Assembly: GCF_003096655.1 (NCBI RefSeq)
Contig: NZ_QEKQ01000005.1
Coordinates: 186,001 to 250,000, forward strand
Direction: 5' to 3'
DNA: 64,000 bases
Source: Tamilnaduibacter salinus
GTDB lineage: Bacteria > Pseudomonadota > Gammaproteobacteria > Pseudomonadales > Oleiphilaceae
The notes under the pieces are model-generated. The model made no database searches and was not told the origin of the DNA. It worked only from the letters and a program-made list of their open reading frames with translations. Positions 26,969 through 35,403 of the stretch are shown piece by piece. A program made the position numbers and the translations under genes. Every line of letters starts with the position of its first letter. The stretch's first letter is position 1.

Positions 26969-27124
26969 CTACTTCGATCTGTTCTTTAGTGTTTTCTTTA
27001 TGTAATAGACAACGAGTGTCAGAGCGATCAGCCCCGCCAGAATAAGTGCTGCGGAAAATGCATCAGAGCCCTCGGTTGGACAGATCTCGGGATGAACGCA
27101 CGGTATGTAAACGATTGCCATCAT
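26969..27124 (-). CDS. Small single-span membrane protein, 51 aa
   Basis: A short reading frame starting with tandem ATG codons 9 bases after the stop of the preceding gene. The product has a short N-terminal part with two Cys (P-C-V-H-P-E-I-C-P), one hydrophobic helix (A-A-L-I-L-A-G-L-I-A-L-T-L-V-V) and a basic Lys/Arg-rich tail, as expected for an N-out single-span protein. Function unknown. It is the third gene in a closely packed set of membrane proteins. Confidence 0.6.
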   Translation of the reverse strand: MMAIVYIPCVHPEICPTEGSDAFSAALILAGLIALTLVVYYIKKTLKNRSK

Positions 27125-27133
27125 GTGCAAGGC

Positions 27134-27334
27134 TCACAGATCTTTGTCGCGCTTTATCTTTGACCACTCATATATAAGGGAAAATGCGATACCCGGTAGG
27201 CATACCCAGAAAATGGCATAGGGAACACCCAATGCCGCCAGAACTTCGATTGAGCCGAGTATCGCAACACTGACAACAACGGCACCAAAAAGCCTTTTTG
27301 CCACGTTACTGATCTTAAAATCGTGCTTAGGCAC
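27134..27334 (-). CDS. Small two-span membrane protein, 66 aa
   Basis: Starts with GTG immediately after the TAA of the upstream gene, with GGAGAC as ribosome site, so translation is coupled. The protein has two hydrophobic helices (about 13-34 and 39-55) and a basic tail. Family not recognised. Confidence 0.65.
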   Translation of the reverse strand: MPKHDFKISNVAKRLFGAVVVSVAILGSIEVLAALGVPYAIFWVCLPGIAFSLIYEWSKIKRDKDL

Positions 27335-27856
27335 TTACGTGTCTCCGACCACAGTAAACTCACTGACGATTGGCTGCGTCACGAGCTTCTTGATGATCCA
27401 GATCAATAGCCCGGAGAGAGCTGCCGCGAGAGCAAAACTGAACCAGAGCATGATGTCGCCCATGCGCTCGAATTCTTCGAACCCTTCACCCTCTGGAGGG
27501 GCAGGAAACTCCGGGAACAGGAAAAGCTGCATAATCAGCCCGCCTATCTGCCAGAGAACGCCAAACGAGAGTAGTCCAATGAAGATCAGCCGTGCCCAGT
27601 TTTTGCGTTTCAGGAGAGCGATGGCCGCAACAAAGGTGAAGATCGACAGAGCACAGAACCCATACACCATCAAATGAAAATACTCGAACATGAACCTCGC
27701 TATGGCGGGAGCGTCATCAGGAACAGACTGAAACTCGTCACCGCTGAACAGGGTTGAAACCATGATGGCCTGGAGAATGGATACAAAGGAGGCAAAGCCG
27801 GCTCCCACAATGAATATCCAGGCGATGACGGTGACGAACGTGGATCGTGACTCCAT
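27335..27856 (-). CDS. Hypothetical four-helix inner-membrane protein
   Basis: 173 residues with four hydrophobic helices and a loop containing F-P-A-P-P-E-G-E-G-F-E-E-F. The start at 27856 begins directly before the first helix; the longer frame upstream is hydrophilic and unlikely. Function unknown. First of three closely packed membrane-protein genes. Confidence 0.7.
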   Translation of the reverse strand: MESRSTFVTVIAWIFIVGAGFASFVSILQAIMVSTLFSGDEFQSVPDDAPAIARFMFEYFHLMVYGFCALSIFTFVAAIALLKRKNWARLIFIGLLSFGVLWQIGGLIMQLFLFPEFPAPPEGEGFEEFERMGDIMLWFSFALAAALSGLLIWIIKKLVTQPIVSEFTVVGDT

Positions 27857-27963
27857 GTCAGAATTCTCCCTTGGTCTTTTGAGTCGCGGTTGGAATGGGT
27901 TAACAGGGCAGATTTGGGTTTTCGACAGGAGCTTAACAAGCACGCCCTGCATGTGGTTGAGAC

Positions 27964-28368
27964 TTAGCGCTCGTTGTCCGAGACCGCCCTGTCGTAATAC
28001 TCAAGCAGCAGCCGATCCTTCCGCCCACCGAACGCATGCACCAGACAGCCGAGACCAAACATCACAGCGACTGACATAAAGTGCCCCATGAAAATGCCGT
28101 TCTCTGTGCCGAGAGATTGAGCCGTGTCGATCATGGTTTCCGTTAGCACAACGTCCTGTTCGGTGATGGCCCTCCCCTCGAAAAGGGTGTCATCGGCTTC
28201 CAGAAAGTCGTCGATCCACTGGTCCTGATCCTTGGACGCGAAGTAGGTCCCGATGCCTGTCGCCACAATAATGAGAAAACCAAGGATGCCTGCCAGCTTG
28301 CGTCTGGCGTGGTTCTTTCGGATGAACTCGATGTATTGCTCGTCGGTCATTTTTAATTTCCGGTTCAT
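27964..28368 (-). CDS. Hypothetical two-helix membrane protein
   Basis: 134 residues: a charged N-terminal segment (M-T-D-E-Q-Y-I-E-F-I-R-K-N-H), a hydrophobic helix (I-L-G-F-L-I-I-V-A-T-G-I-G), an acidic periplasmic-type stretch, and a second helix near residue 95. The start at 28368 is 7 bases after the stop of the upstream gene; an ATG six codons downstream is an alternative. No family recognised. Confidence 0.65.
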   Translation of the reverse strand: MNRKLKMTDEQYIEFIRKNHARRKLAGILGFLIIVATGIGTYFASKDQDQWIDDFLEADDTLFEGRAITEQDVVLTETMIDTAQSLGTENGIFMGHFMSVAVMFGLGCLVHAFGGRKDRLLLEYYDRAVSDNER

Positions 28369-28375
28369 TGGGAGG

Positions 28376-28636
28376 CTAAAAACCACCACCGCCATCGCCC
28401 CCGCCGCCACAGGAATCGCCACCGCCCAGAAAGCCACCCGAGGCGATGCCGCCCGCGTCATTGGTTGACGAAGAGCGGCCATGACTCATCCTGGCAGAGA
28501 GCCATACCACAAATGCGATCAGCACCAAGGTAAAAGCGACAGGCGCGATCCCACTTTCCAAAACGGTGTCGGCCTTCAAATCGATCATGTGCCACAGGGC
28601 GAATAACATCGCCGTGTAGATCAGAAACCACTTCAT
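28376..28636 (-). CDS. Small membrane protein with Gly-rich Cys-containing tail
   Basis: 86 residues: two hydrophobic helices (about 3-18 and 29-48) then a Ser/Gly-rich tail ending G-G-G-D-S-C-G-G-G-G-D-G-G-G-G-F. Such Gly-rich tails with a single Cys occur in several unrelated small membrane proteins, and function is unknown. Probably co-translated with the following 134-residue protein. Confidence 0.65.
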   Translation of the reverse strand: MKWFLIYTAMLFALWHMIDLKADTVLESGIAPVAFTLVLIAFVVWLSARMSHGRSSSTNDAGGIASGGFLGGGDSCGGGGDGGGGF

Positions 28637-28662
28637 ACGTCTTTCCCTGGTTTAAAGCTGAA

Positions 28663-29069
28663 TTACGAGGCGACGACGCTGAACACAGCGCTCGCCCTTG
28701 CTATGCGATTGGAATCAACATGGAAATAGCAGTTGGCGAATGCGGTACGACGTCCGACCTTTTGCACATCGGTGTGAACCTCAATCCAGTCTCCCTGCTT
28801 CGCCTTGCCTGCATAATCGATGGCCTGGCTCGTCGTCACGATTGGCGCTGGAGGTTCGGTAGAGAATGCGGCGCTGTAGCCCATCGCAATATCAGCGAGT
28901 GTGCCCAGAACACCACCATGGACGATACCCCGGGCGTTGCAGTGCTTTTTCTCTGCAAAAGCCCAATCACCAAACCGGAGCAATCGGCTTTTTCGTAGAT
29001 GGGGCCGAGCAGTTCCGTGAACGGGCTTGTACGGGATGGTGGCTCAAATCCTTCGGGTATTGCGCTCAT
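28663..29069 (-). pseudogene. PaaI-type hotdog thioesterase, interrupted by one frameshift
   Basis: The N-terminal part (start 29069, GAGGA upstream) reads S-A-I-P-E-G-F-E-P-P-S-R-T-S-P-F-T-E-L-L-G-P-I-Y-E-K and then runs out of frame. The rest of the protein, including the catalytic-region H-C-N-A-R-G-I-V-H-G-G-V-L-G-T-L-A-D, continues in the next frame to 28663. Adding one A to the A5 run near 29000 restores a continuous family-like sequence. It is therefore either a recently broken gene or a sequence error. If intact it would be a roughly 135-residue acyl-CoA thioesterase. Confidence 0.7.
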
Positions 29070-29085
29070 ATTCGCGTCCTCAAAC

Positions 29086-29463
29086 TCACCACGGATCGTT
29101 GCCGCGCCAGTGTTCAAGGCCTGCCGGAAGATCCGCTTTGCTACCGGCGTACTGGCCGTTATCGAAAATCAGCTTCGTACCGTCAATCACAATGACCCGG
29201 GCCGACGGGCCGGGCCAGTCGAGCCCGGCCTCTCTCGCACTCGTTTCCTCATACTCGCCCAGCTCCCGCGCGACGACGTTCCTTACCGATTTGTATGAGG
29301 TATCGGCGCCCGATTGCTTGTAGAGACGCTCGACGACAGATGTTGTCAGGCTCTGCTCGGTCCATGCCTCCTGCCACTTGGATACGCGGTCGAGCAGAAA
29401 CGCGTTTCCCAAAAGGGAACCGACGAGTGCCACACCGAGAATCCATCCTGTTCGTTTACGCAT
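29086..29463 (-). CDS. Hypothetical membrane-anchored protein, 125 aa
   Basis: An N-terminal uncleaved-type signal anchor (W-I-L-G-V-A-L-V-G-S-L-L-G-N-A-F-L-L) followed by a helical region and a small C-terminal domain with V-I-V-I-D-G-T-K-L-I-F-D-N-G. Ends 16 bases before the broken thioesterase. No family recognised. Confidence 0.65.
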   Translation of the reverse strand: MRKRTGWILGVALVGSLLGNAFLLDRVSKWQEAWTEQSLTTSVVERLYKQSGADTSYKSVRNVVARELGEYEETSAREAGLDWPGPSARVIVIDGTKLIFDNGQYAGSKADLPAGLEHWRGNDPW

Positions 29464-29654
29464 AGAGCGACTCGCTCACTGTTACCCCCTGAACGATTGC
29501 CCGACGGGGTGATGGATGGCGTCGTGGCGGAACAAAACCGTCTCGTTGGCGCACGGGGCAGAACTCACGGGTTCTGAAGCTCCCTGCCTTTGGTTGTGTA
29601 CAGAAAGGTTGGCACATCGCATCGAGAAAACTCGGCTCAAAGGGGAGCTCTGCC

Positions 29655-30395
29655 CTACTCGTCCAACTGAATCGAAACGTTCCGGTCCGGCGGTGGCAGT
29701 TTGGGTAGCATCGCCTCCACATCAACCGTGTGGTTAGCGAAAAAGGATTCCGCCGCTTCAATCAGAGCCGCCTCGGTTTTGAGGATACCAAGATAGACCG
29801 GCCATTCGGCGTCAATCAGTTCCGTACTGTAACGGGACGGATCGACTTCCCCCTGCAGTGCCAGAAACCGAAACTCCATTTCGTTCATGACGGTGTAAGC
29901 GCACCGTTTGCGCAGAAACATGCGCAGCATCTGCTGGGCGTTGTACGCGTTGTGGCGGACCAGATCGGTACCGATCCGTCGCTCGAGTCGATCACTGTAG
30001 ACAAACCATTTGCGCAGACAGATGCCGCCCTGAAGGTCATCGAAGGAGTCCGCTTGTTGGCCGGGTTGCGCAAACACACGGTCACGCCAGGTTAACACCG
30101 GTCCGACGGTGTGCATCCGGTCCGGCAGGGGCATCCATAGCGGGTTGGCGAACACCGCGTTGGCTCGTCCTTCTTTCAGGTTCCATGCCTGGCGTTTGCG
30201 CGCTGCCGGGCGGAAATCGGAGGCGATACCGGTTTCTTTGGTGAACTCATTGATCACCTCAACCAGAACGCCCTTGTTCAGGTCGTCGCCGTAATAGAAT
30301 GGCAGAAAGGTCTCGTGCGACCCCATAATCTGGAGCGTTTGGGACGACGCCGGAACGAACCAGAACGCTGCGATGATCAGCAGGCCTATTCTCAT
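29655..30395 (-). CDS. Family-3 type periplasmic solute-binding protein
   Basis: 246 residues with a signal peptide to about residue 18. The mature part reads as a bacterial extracellular solute-binding protein of family 3: G-S-H-E-T-F-L-P-F-Y-Y-G followed by a G-V-L-V-E-V-I-N-E-F helix. Two Cys near the middle (C-L-R-K-W-F; K-R-C-A-Y) could pair. As with the two LysM proteins in this region, no permease or ATPase gene accompanies it. Confidence 0.8.
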   Translation of the reverse strand: MRIGLLIIAAFWFVPASSQTLQIMGSHETFLPFYYGDDLNKGVLVEVINEFTKETGIASDFRPAARKRQAWNLKEGRANAVFANPLWMPLPDRMHTVGPVLTWRDRVFAQPGQQADSFDDLQGGICLRKWFVYSDRLERRIGTDLVRHNAYNAQQMLRMFLRKRCAYTVMNEMEFRFLALQGEVDPSRYSTELIDAEWPVYLGILKTEAALIEAAESFFANHTVDVEAMLPKLPPPDRNVSIQLDE

Positions 30396-30797
30396 TGGGT
30401 CTTCCTCACCAGTGATCGATCAGGGTCGGCCGCCGCTTGTCCGGCTTACCCTGGCCAGTCAAAGCCAGTGTGGCTCGGCTTTTGGTCCGGCGCCAAGACA
30501 GAGTCGAGAGCGCTGAGAACCATCGCGGCGCGACAATCGGTCCAGCTGGAGGCAGGACACGGCATTCACCCTCGATTTCAGCTCAAGCTGATGGCTTGTC
30601 AAAAATGCCTCGGTTGCTTCGGTTCATTCCGTTTCCGACGTAGGTAGGCCGGCCATTCGGGGTAGACAATCAGAAAAACTCGATCTGCCTCCCTTTTTCC
30701 CGGGATGAGTCGGCTTGCGCTGCATACCGGTCGTATTGGTCATCTCCATCACAGCGACTTCCTTTTAGAGGGAGCTAACCCCGCGGTCTCAATTACT
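30396..30797. other. Intergenic region between solute-binding gene and IS30 element
   Basis: About 400 bases in which I see no gene, RNA or repeat. It separates the accessory minus-strand run from the insertion sequence. Confidence 0.45.
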
Positions 30798-31867
30798 AAG
30801 TGCAACACCCTCTGATCGAGTAAGGTGTTGCAATGCCAAGATCCTATCATCACCTCAGCCACGTCGATCGTGCCACTATCATGCTGATGCACGCTGAGGG
30901 CCATAGCCTCCGTGCCATTGCCGAACGACTCAAGCGCTCACCCAGCACCGTCAGCCGCGAGGTGCGACGCCATACCAGAGCAGGCCAGCCTTATGATGCC
31001 AACCGTGCTGCCCGTATGGCTCAGTTCTCACGAGCCCGCTGTCGCCCCCGGCGCAAGCTGGTTGAGGGCACCGACCTCTACGAGATGGTCCTCGACATGC
31101 TGCGAAACCGGTGGTCACCACAGCAGATCAGCGGCACACTGCGGCGTATGTTTCCCGATGATCCGGATTACCAGGTCTCTCACGAGAGCGTTTATAAAAC
31201 GATCTATGCGATCCCCCATGGCGAGCTCCGCAAGGAACTCATCCAATGCCTGCGCCAGGGACGGACCAAGCGCCGCCCCCGGTCTGGCGGCGTGGATCGG
31301 CGCCAACAGATTCCGGAGCTGGTCAGCATCCATCTGCGCCCGCCGGAAATCGAGCAGCGCATTCTGCCCGGCCACTGGGAAGGCGACCTGATCAAGGGTG
31401 CGTTCAACCGCTCTGCCGTGGGAACGCTGGTCGAGCGGGTGAGTGGGCTGGTGTTTCTCGCCAGAATGGACGGCGCTACGGCCACCGCGGCCGTTGAAGG
31501 CTTCAGCGCCGCGCTCAACCGGATTCCGTTGTCGATGCGCAAGACAATGACCTATGACCAGGGGCGTGAGCTGGTACGCCACGCGGAGATCACCCAGAAC
31601 ACCGGCATGGCGATCTACTTCGCGGACCCGCACAGTCCCTGGCAACGCGCCGTGAACGAAAATACCAACGGCCTGCTGCGCCAATACATGCCCAAGGGAA
31701 CCGACCTGTCCGTGCTGAGCCAGGAGGAGCTGGATGCGATCGCCTTCCAGCTCAACTCACGCCCGCGAAAGCGACTGGACTTCCAGACGCCTCTGGAGGT
31801 ATTCATGGATCTGCTTAACCGCAGTCAGGATGCCCCCGCAGGGGTTCATTAACCGAGTGTTGCACTT
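30798..31867 (+). mobile_element. Intact IS30-family insertion sequence
   Basis: About 1.07 kb bounded by inverted ends AAGTGCAACAC (left) and GTGTTGCACTT (right). It encodes one complete transposase. A second TGTTGCA word lies just inside the left end, before the start codon. I see no clear target duplication: the flanking bases differ. Confidence 0.88.
30833..31852 (+). CDS. IS30-family transposase
   Basis: 339 residues, full length. N-terminal helix-turn-helix (L-S-H-V-D-R-A-T-I, then S-L-R-A-I-A-E-R-L-K-R-S-P-S-T-V-S-R-E-V) and the DDE catalytic core: H-W-E-G-D-L-I-K-G (first Asp), M-T-Y-D-Q-G-R-E (second Asp) and W-Q-R-A-V-N-E-N-T-N-G-L-L-R (Glu), ending with the family's S-R-P-R-K-R-L-D-F-Q-T-P. 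No disruption, so the element may be active. Confidence 0.95.
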   Translation: MPRSYHHLSHVDRATIMLMHAEGHSLRAIAERLKRSPSTVSREVRRHTRAGQPYDANRAARMAQFSRARCRPRRKLVEGTDLYEMVLDMLRNRWSPQQISGTLRRMFPDDPDYQVSHESVYKTIYAIPHGELRKELIQCLRQGRTKRRPRSGGVDRRQQIPELVSIHLRPPEIEQRILPGHWEGDLIKGAFNRSAVGTLVERVSGLVFLARMDGATATAAVEGFSAALNRIPLSMRKTMTYDQGRELVRHAEITQNTGMAIYFADPHSPWQRAVNENTNGLLRQYMPKGTDLSVLSQEELDAIAFQLNSRPRKRLDFQTPLEVFMDLLNRSQDAPAGVH

Positions 31868-31938
31868 GGAGTTGGAGACCGCCCCCCTTCCCTGTACATT
31901 CAAGCGTAGTTTGCGGTGTTTTTTACCACGTCTCGGCC

Positions 31939-32451
31939 TCAGAGATATTCCGAGAAGATCGCTTTAATCGCGTCCTTATCCAGGTAATCGGATTCCACCT
32001 TGTAGACCGCTTCATTCTTTTTGTCGGAGATGATAAATACCGTGGATTGCTCTGGTGAGACGAAGTAGTAGAACTGGTGGCCTTCGCCTGACCAGCGTCC
32101 GGAGTCGCGATCTTTCATAAACACGGTGCGAAACGCCTTGAGTGAACCCTCACGACAGGCGCCGTTTCTCTTCTCCAGAGCCTGCTCAAAGAAGGCTGCC
32201 GGCGGACATTCACCGGTATTAAGATCACGCTCCCGACTGAATCCAATGAATTTCTTGCCCGGTTTCTCGCTGTACTTGGCGATGAGGATATCGCTGTCGG
32301 TTCCCAGGTAGGCCATTAGCACCGGCTTTTCCGGCACGTAGAAATCGTAGTTCTGGTACACAATGCGCAGGCCTTCGCTCTGGGCGGTGGCGACAAAGGC
32401 CAGCCCCAATCCCAGCAACGGAAGTAGAAGCAGAGCTTGGCATCGGCGCAT
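31939..32451 (-). CDS. Hypothetical exported protein, 170 aa
   Basis: The start at 32451 gives a signal peptide (A-L-L-L-L-P-L-L-G-L-G-L-A-F-V-A-T-A-Q). The mature protein is mixed-charge with two Cys (G-E-C-P-P and G-A-C-R-E) that could form a disulfide. No domain recognised. It starts 2 bases after the stop of the upstream 105-residue gene, so the two are coupled. Confidence 0.65.
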   Translation of the reverse strand: MRRCQALLLLPLLGLGLAFVATAQSEGLRIVYQNYDFYVPEKPVLMAYLGTDSDILIAKYSEKPGKKFIGFSRERDLNTGECPPAAFFEQALEKRNGACREGSLKAFRTVFMKDRDSGRWSGEGHQFYYFVSPEQSTVFIISDKKNEAVYKVESDYLDKDAIKAIFSEYL

Positions 32452-32453
32452 AA

Positions 32454-32771
32454 TCAGATTCCTCTCAAGGCAAGGGCCATGCGGGTTTTGTAGCTGGCAG
32501 CGACCTGATCCCGGCACATGCTGTAGATACCGGCATCTCCGGACAGCATTTTGCGCCCGATCGTTGCGAGGGTCTTAATGATGTAGGTGATGCCAGGTGG
32601 AGAGAGCGTGGGGCTCGGTACCAGATCGACCGATGCCGTGCAGGCCTGGGCTTCACTCAGCGCCTCGTACAGAACCCGGGCGGCGCTTTCGTTGACGGTG
32701 TGCGGCTGAGTCATGCCCGGCCAGAAGAAGTTGATCGCCGCAGCGATGTATTCCCTTTGTTCGTGGTTCAT
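32454..32771 (-). CDS. Hypothetical protein, 105 aa
   Basis: Soluble, helical, no signal peptide (M-N-H-E-Q-R-E-Y-I-A-A-A-I-N-F-F-W-P-G). Two Cys. Not recognised. Coupled to the exported 170-residue protein downstream. I considered toxin-antitoxin logic, but the partner carries a signal peptide, which does not fit. Confidence 0.55.
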   Translation of the reverse strand: MNHEQREYIAAAINFFWPGMTQPHTVNESAARVLYEALSEAQACTASVDLVPSPTLSPPGITYIIKTLATIGRKMLSGDAGIYSMCRDQVAASYKTRMALALRGI

Positions 32772-32956
32772 TCCGTTGCGTCTCCCTGCGATAGCGCGTC
32801 CCTTTCCGTGGGACGTGGTCCGGAGTGTACCAGTATTTCATGATTCAGGAGAGCTCTGGATGGGAAGTGATTGGCCAAAAAAATCAATCCGCCCCTATCT
32901 AACGAGGTATGTGGTTGGGGCAGGCTCCTGGAAAGGAAGTTCTGCCCCATCGCCCA

Positions 32957-34265
32957 CTATGAAGGCATCAGCTCTTTTCTCCAAGTCCCGTCGTTATCGC
33001 CATGCTCATCAATTTCAATTGTGTCAAATTTCGTCTCTCCTTCAGATCGCGATACTCTATAAATTGCTACATCTTCACAGTGAATATCCCCATTTTTTAT
33101 TTTTTGGAATAATCCGTTTATCAGGTCCGGGGAATGGGTTTCAAGACAGATATGTGAGTCCTTATTGCGAGCTGTATCAATGAAGACATCTGCGAGATTT
33201 CGAGCTGCTTTAGGGTGGACGTGTAGCTCTGGTTGTTCGAACAAAAGTGTAGAGCCTTTTGGAGCAAAGCTGCACTGCGTAAGAACAGGTAAAACCTGTG
33301 AGACGCCGTAACCCAAATCAGCAAGAGGGAACTTCTTGGAATCTTCCAAAGTGACCTCCACCTTGAATAGGTCAGAAGATCCGATTCTTCCAATATCGAC
33401 AGATTGACCTAAACCGAGTGTTTTAAGCCATTTTGTTATTTGATCTATATGGGGGCGAGATCTGCTCTGGACCGACTCATTGGCTAGCATTGTTATGGTC
33501 GACTCACCCATCGACCCTACTTCTTTCGGCGATGCTCCCCTACTTGCATACTTCCGCTCTGGAGGCATTCTGAACGGGCCTAAGTATAACGTTTTTGCTA
33601 GATTATCTTGGATGGCCGACTGTGCTGAGTTTGCTGCCATCATGCCGAAGAAAACATCTCGCATGTCACTTTCTGATTCTGCAATTGAAGGGCTCATCAT
33701 TAGCGAGTAATCATCAACAAGAAACCCCTTTGAAAAGAGAAATTCCTCAGGGAGGTTGAACTTCTTTCCACCGCCAAGTGACATCGAGTATTCAGATTTA
33801 ACTTTTTTGGCGTAAATGAGGTTTTTTGAGCAGTAATGTCCAGGGATTCCAATGTGACGTCTTGTGTTCTTTTGCTGCACTTGAATTGGTAGAATGAATT
33901 AACGTCAGATTGTCGAGAGATGTTTTTTATGCTGTGGTCGGATCCCTCCTCTGTATCCGGCTGCATCTCACTGATTGTAACGTTTGGTATAGTAACTCCT
34001 AAGCCAATTTGATCTTGATAAGACTTAGAATGGATAACTTCAATGAATCGTCCTAGGTGGACGTGAGCGGATTCATCATCGAGAATTATTGGGCGACTAT
34101 CTGAAACTACTTTTACGGTTTGGCTCAAGCATGCTAGTGCGTGAATGCACGAGCTTTTTCCCGAAGAGTTTTCACCAACAAAAACAGTGATCGGCTTTAT
34201 GTCAATTTCTCTTTTTTTTTTCCTATTCCTCGAAAATTCTCAATGTGAAGTTTTGAGATTGTCAT
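32957..34265 (-). pseudogene. AAA-type (DUF3696-like/SMC-type) ATPase, broken by two frameshifts
   Basis: The start at 34265 (AAGGA upstream) gives M-T-I-S-K-L-H-I-E-N-F-R-G-I-G-K, the usual SMC/AAA_15 opening. After a run of ten A the frame ends. The next frame carries the Walker A motif G-E-N-S-S-G-K-S, then shifts again after an A6 run near 33830. The last 307 codons carry the ABC-like signature region, Walker B L-L-F-E-Q-P-E-L-H-V-H-P-K and the switch histidine E-T-H-S-P-D-L. Adding one A to each run restores one protein of about 435 residues. Composition is clearly more AT-rich than its neighbours, suggesting horizontal origin. Relatives include anti-phage or DNA-repair-associated ATPases, but no nuclease partner is present. 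Confidence 0.75.
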
Positions 34266-34588
34266 GTATATTCCTTAAAATAGCGATTTCAGAGTTTTTT
34301 GAGAGTCTGCCAGAAAATAAACCGAGTTACCCTAGTTTTTAAATGAGATTCTATTTGGAGAGATGGATTTATAGGTCTTTAGGTACCTGGTTGCTATTTT
34401 TAATAAGTTTCGAACGTATATAGAGTAGCAATGCTTTAGCCCTGCCTCAAAAGGAATTCCGGCACTTGTAGAAAAGTATGCTCATCGGCTAGATCGTTTC
34501 GGGCAAAGAAAGGATAATATCCTCGACCAAGATCCGGCGAATATCTCGCTGGGAGGGCTGCTTTCCTAGTAAGCATGGCTTATATGAT
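34266..34588. other. AT-rich intergenic region between ATPase remnant and trpC
   Basis: About 320 bases, AT-rich like the ATPase gene, with no gene I can support. The composition changes back to GC-rich at about 34,600, in the trpC 3' end, so this edge is probably the boundary of the acquired segment. Confidence 0.45.
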
Positions 34589-35395
34589 CTATTCCGCGAA
34601 AAACAACGCCCGCAATTTCTCCCCAGGCTCGTCCGCCCGCATAAACGATTCCCCAACGAGGAACCCATAGATCCCGCGCCCGGTCATGGTGGTCACGTCG
34701 TCACGGGTGTGGATGCCGCTTTCGGTGATGGTGAGGCGGTGGTCGGGGATGCGGTTGTGGAGGTCGATGGTGGTGTTGAGGTCCACGTCGAAGGTGTGGA
34801 GGTCGCGGTTGTTGATGCCGACCAGTGGGGTGTCGAGGGTGAGGGCGGCGTCGAGTTCGGCGCCGTTGTGGACTTCCACCAGTACGTCCAGCCCCGCCTC
34901 TTCGGCGGTGCCGGCCAGTTCCTGCATCTGGTCTGTGGTCAGGCACGCGGCGATCAGCAGGATGCAGTCGGCGCCGATCATCCGGCTTTCGTGGATCTGG
35001 TAGGGCGCGACCATGAAGTCCTTGCGGATCACGGGCAGGGCGCAGGCGTTGCGCGCCTCGGCCAGATGATCCTCATGCCCCTGGAAGAAGTCGTGGTCGG
35101 TGAGCACAGACAGGCACGCTGCGCCGCCGGCTTCGTAGCTGCGGGCGATGGTGGCCGGCTCGAACGGATCACGGATTACGCCCTTGCTGGGGGAGGCCTT
35201 CTTGATCTCGGCGATCACGCCGGGCTGCTGCGCGTTGATGCGCCCGGCGAGGGCGTTGGCGAACCCGCGCGTGGGCGCCTGATCCCGCGCCCGGTCCCGG
35301 ACGTCCTCAGACGGCTGGCGGTAGCGCCGGTGTTCGATCTCTTCCCATTTGCGGGCGACGATCTTGCGCAGGATGGTCGGGGTCTGGTCGCTCAT
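34589..35395 (-). CDS. trpC: Indole-3-glycerol phosphate synthase
   Basis: 268-residue TIM-barrel enzyme closing the indole ring of tryptophan. Conserved [12 protein letters not shown] (catalytic Lys), V-I-R-K-D-F, D-C-I-L-L-I-A, L-V-E-V-H, N-N-R-D-L and E-S-G-I are all present. It is monofunctional, not fused to TrpF. Last gene of trpE-trpG-trpD-trpC, 9 bases after trpD. Confidence 0.97.
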   Translation of the reverse strand: MSDQTPTILRKIVARKWEEIEHRRYRQPSEDVRDRARDQAPTRGFANALAGRINAQQPGVIAEIKKASPSKGVIRDPFEPATIARSYEAGGAACLSVLTDHDFFQGHEDHLAEARNACALPVIRKDFMVAPYQIHESRMIGADCILLIAACLTTDQMQELAGTAEEAGLDVLVEVHNGAELDAALTLDTPLVGINNRDLHTFDVDLNTTIDLHNRIPDHRLTITESGIHTRDDVTTMTGRGIYGFLVGESFMRADEPGEKLRALFFAE

Positions 35396-35403
35396 GGTGT
35401 CGC

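Noticed and set aside
29456-29761. 101-codon frame on the minus strand between the 125-residue gene and the solute-binding gene
   Set aside because: It overlaps the 3' end of the solute-binding gene in another frame and has neither ribosome site nor recognisable features.
30795-31870. Target-site duplication of the IS30 element
   Set aside because: The bases just outside the two ends do not match at 2-3 bases, so no duplication can be claimed.
26969-32771. Integron cassette array (many small same-strand genes)
   Set aside because: No attC-like GTTRRRY/RYYYAAC pairs recur between genes, several genes are translationally coupled, and no integrase is present.
31939-32771. Toxin-antitoxin pair
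   Set aside because: The genes are coupled and small, but one product has a clear signal peptide and neither shows a known toxin or antitoxin motif.
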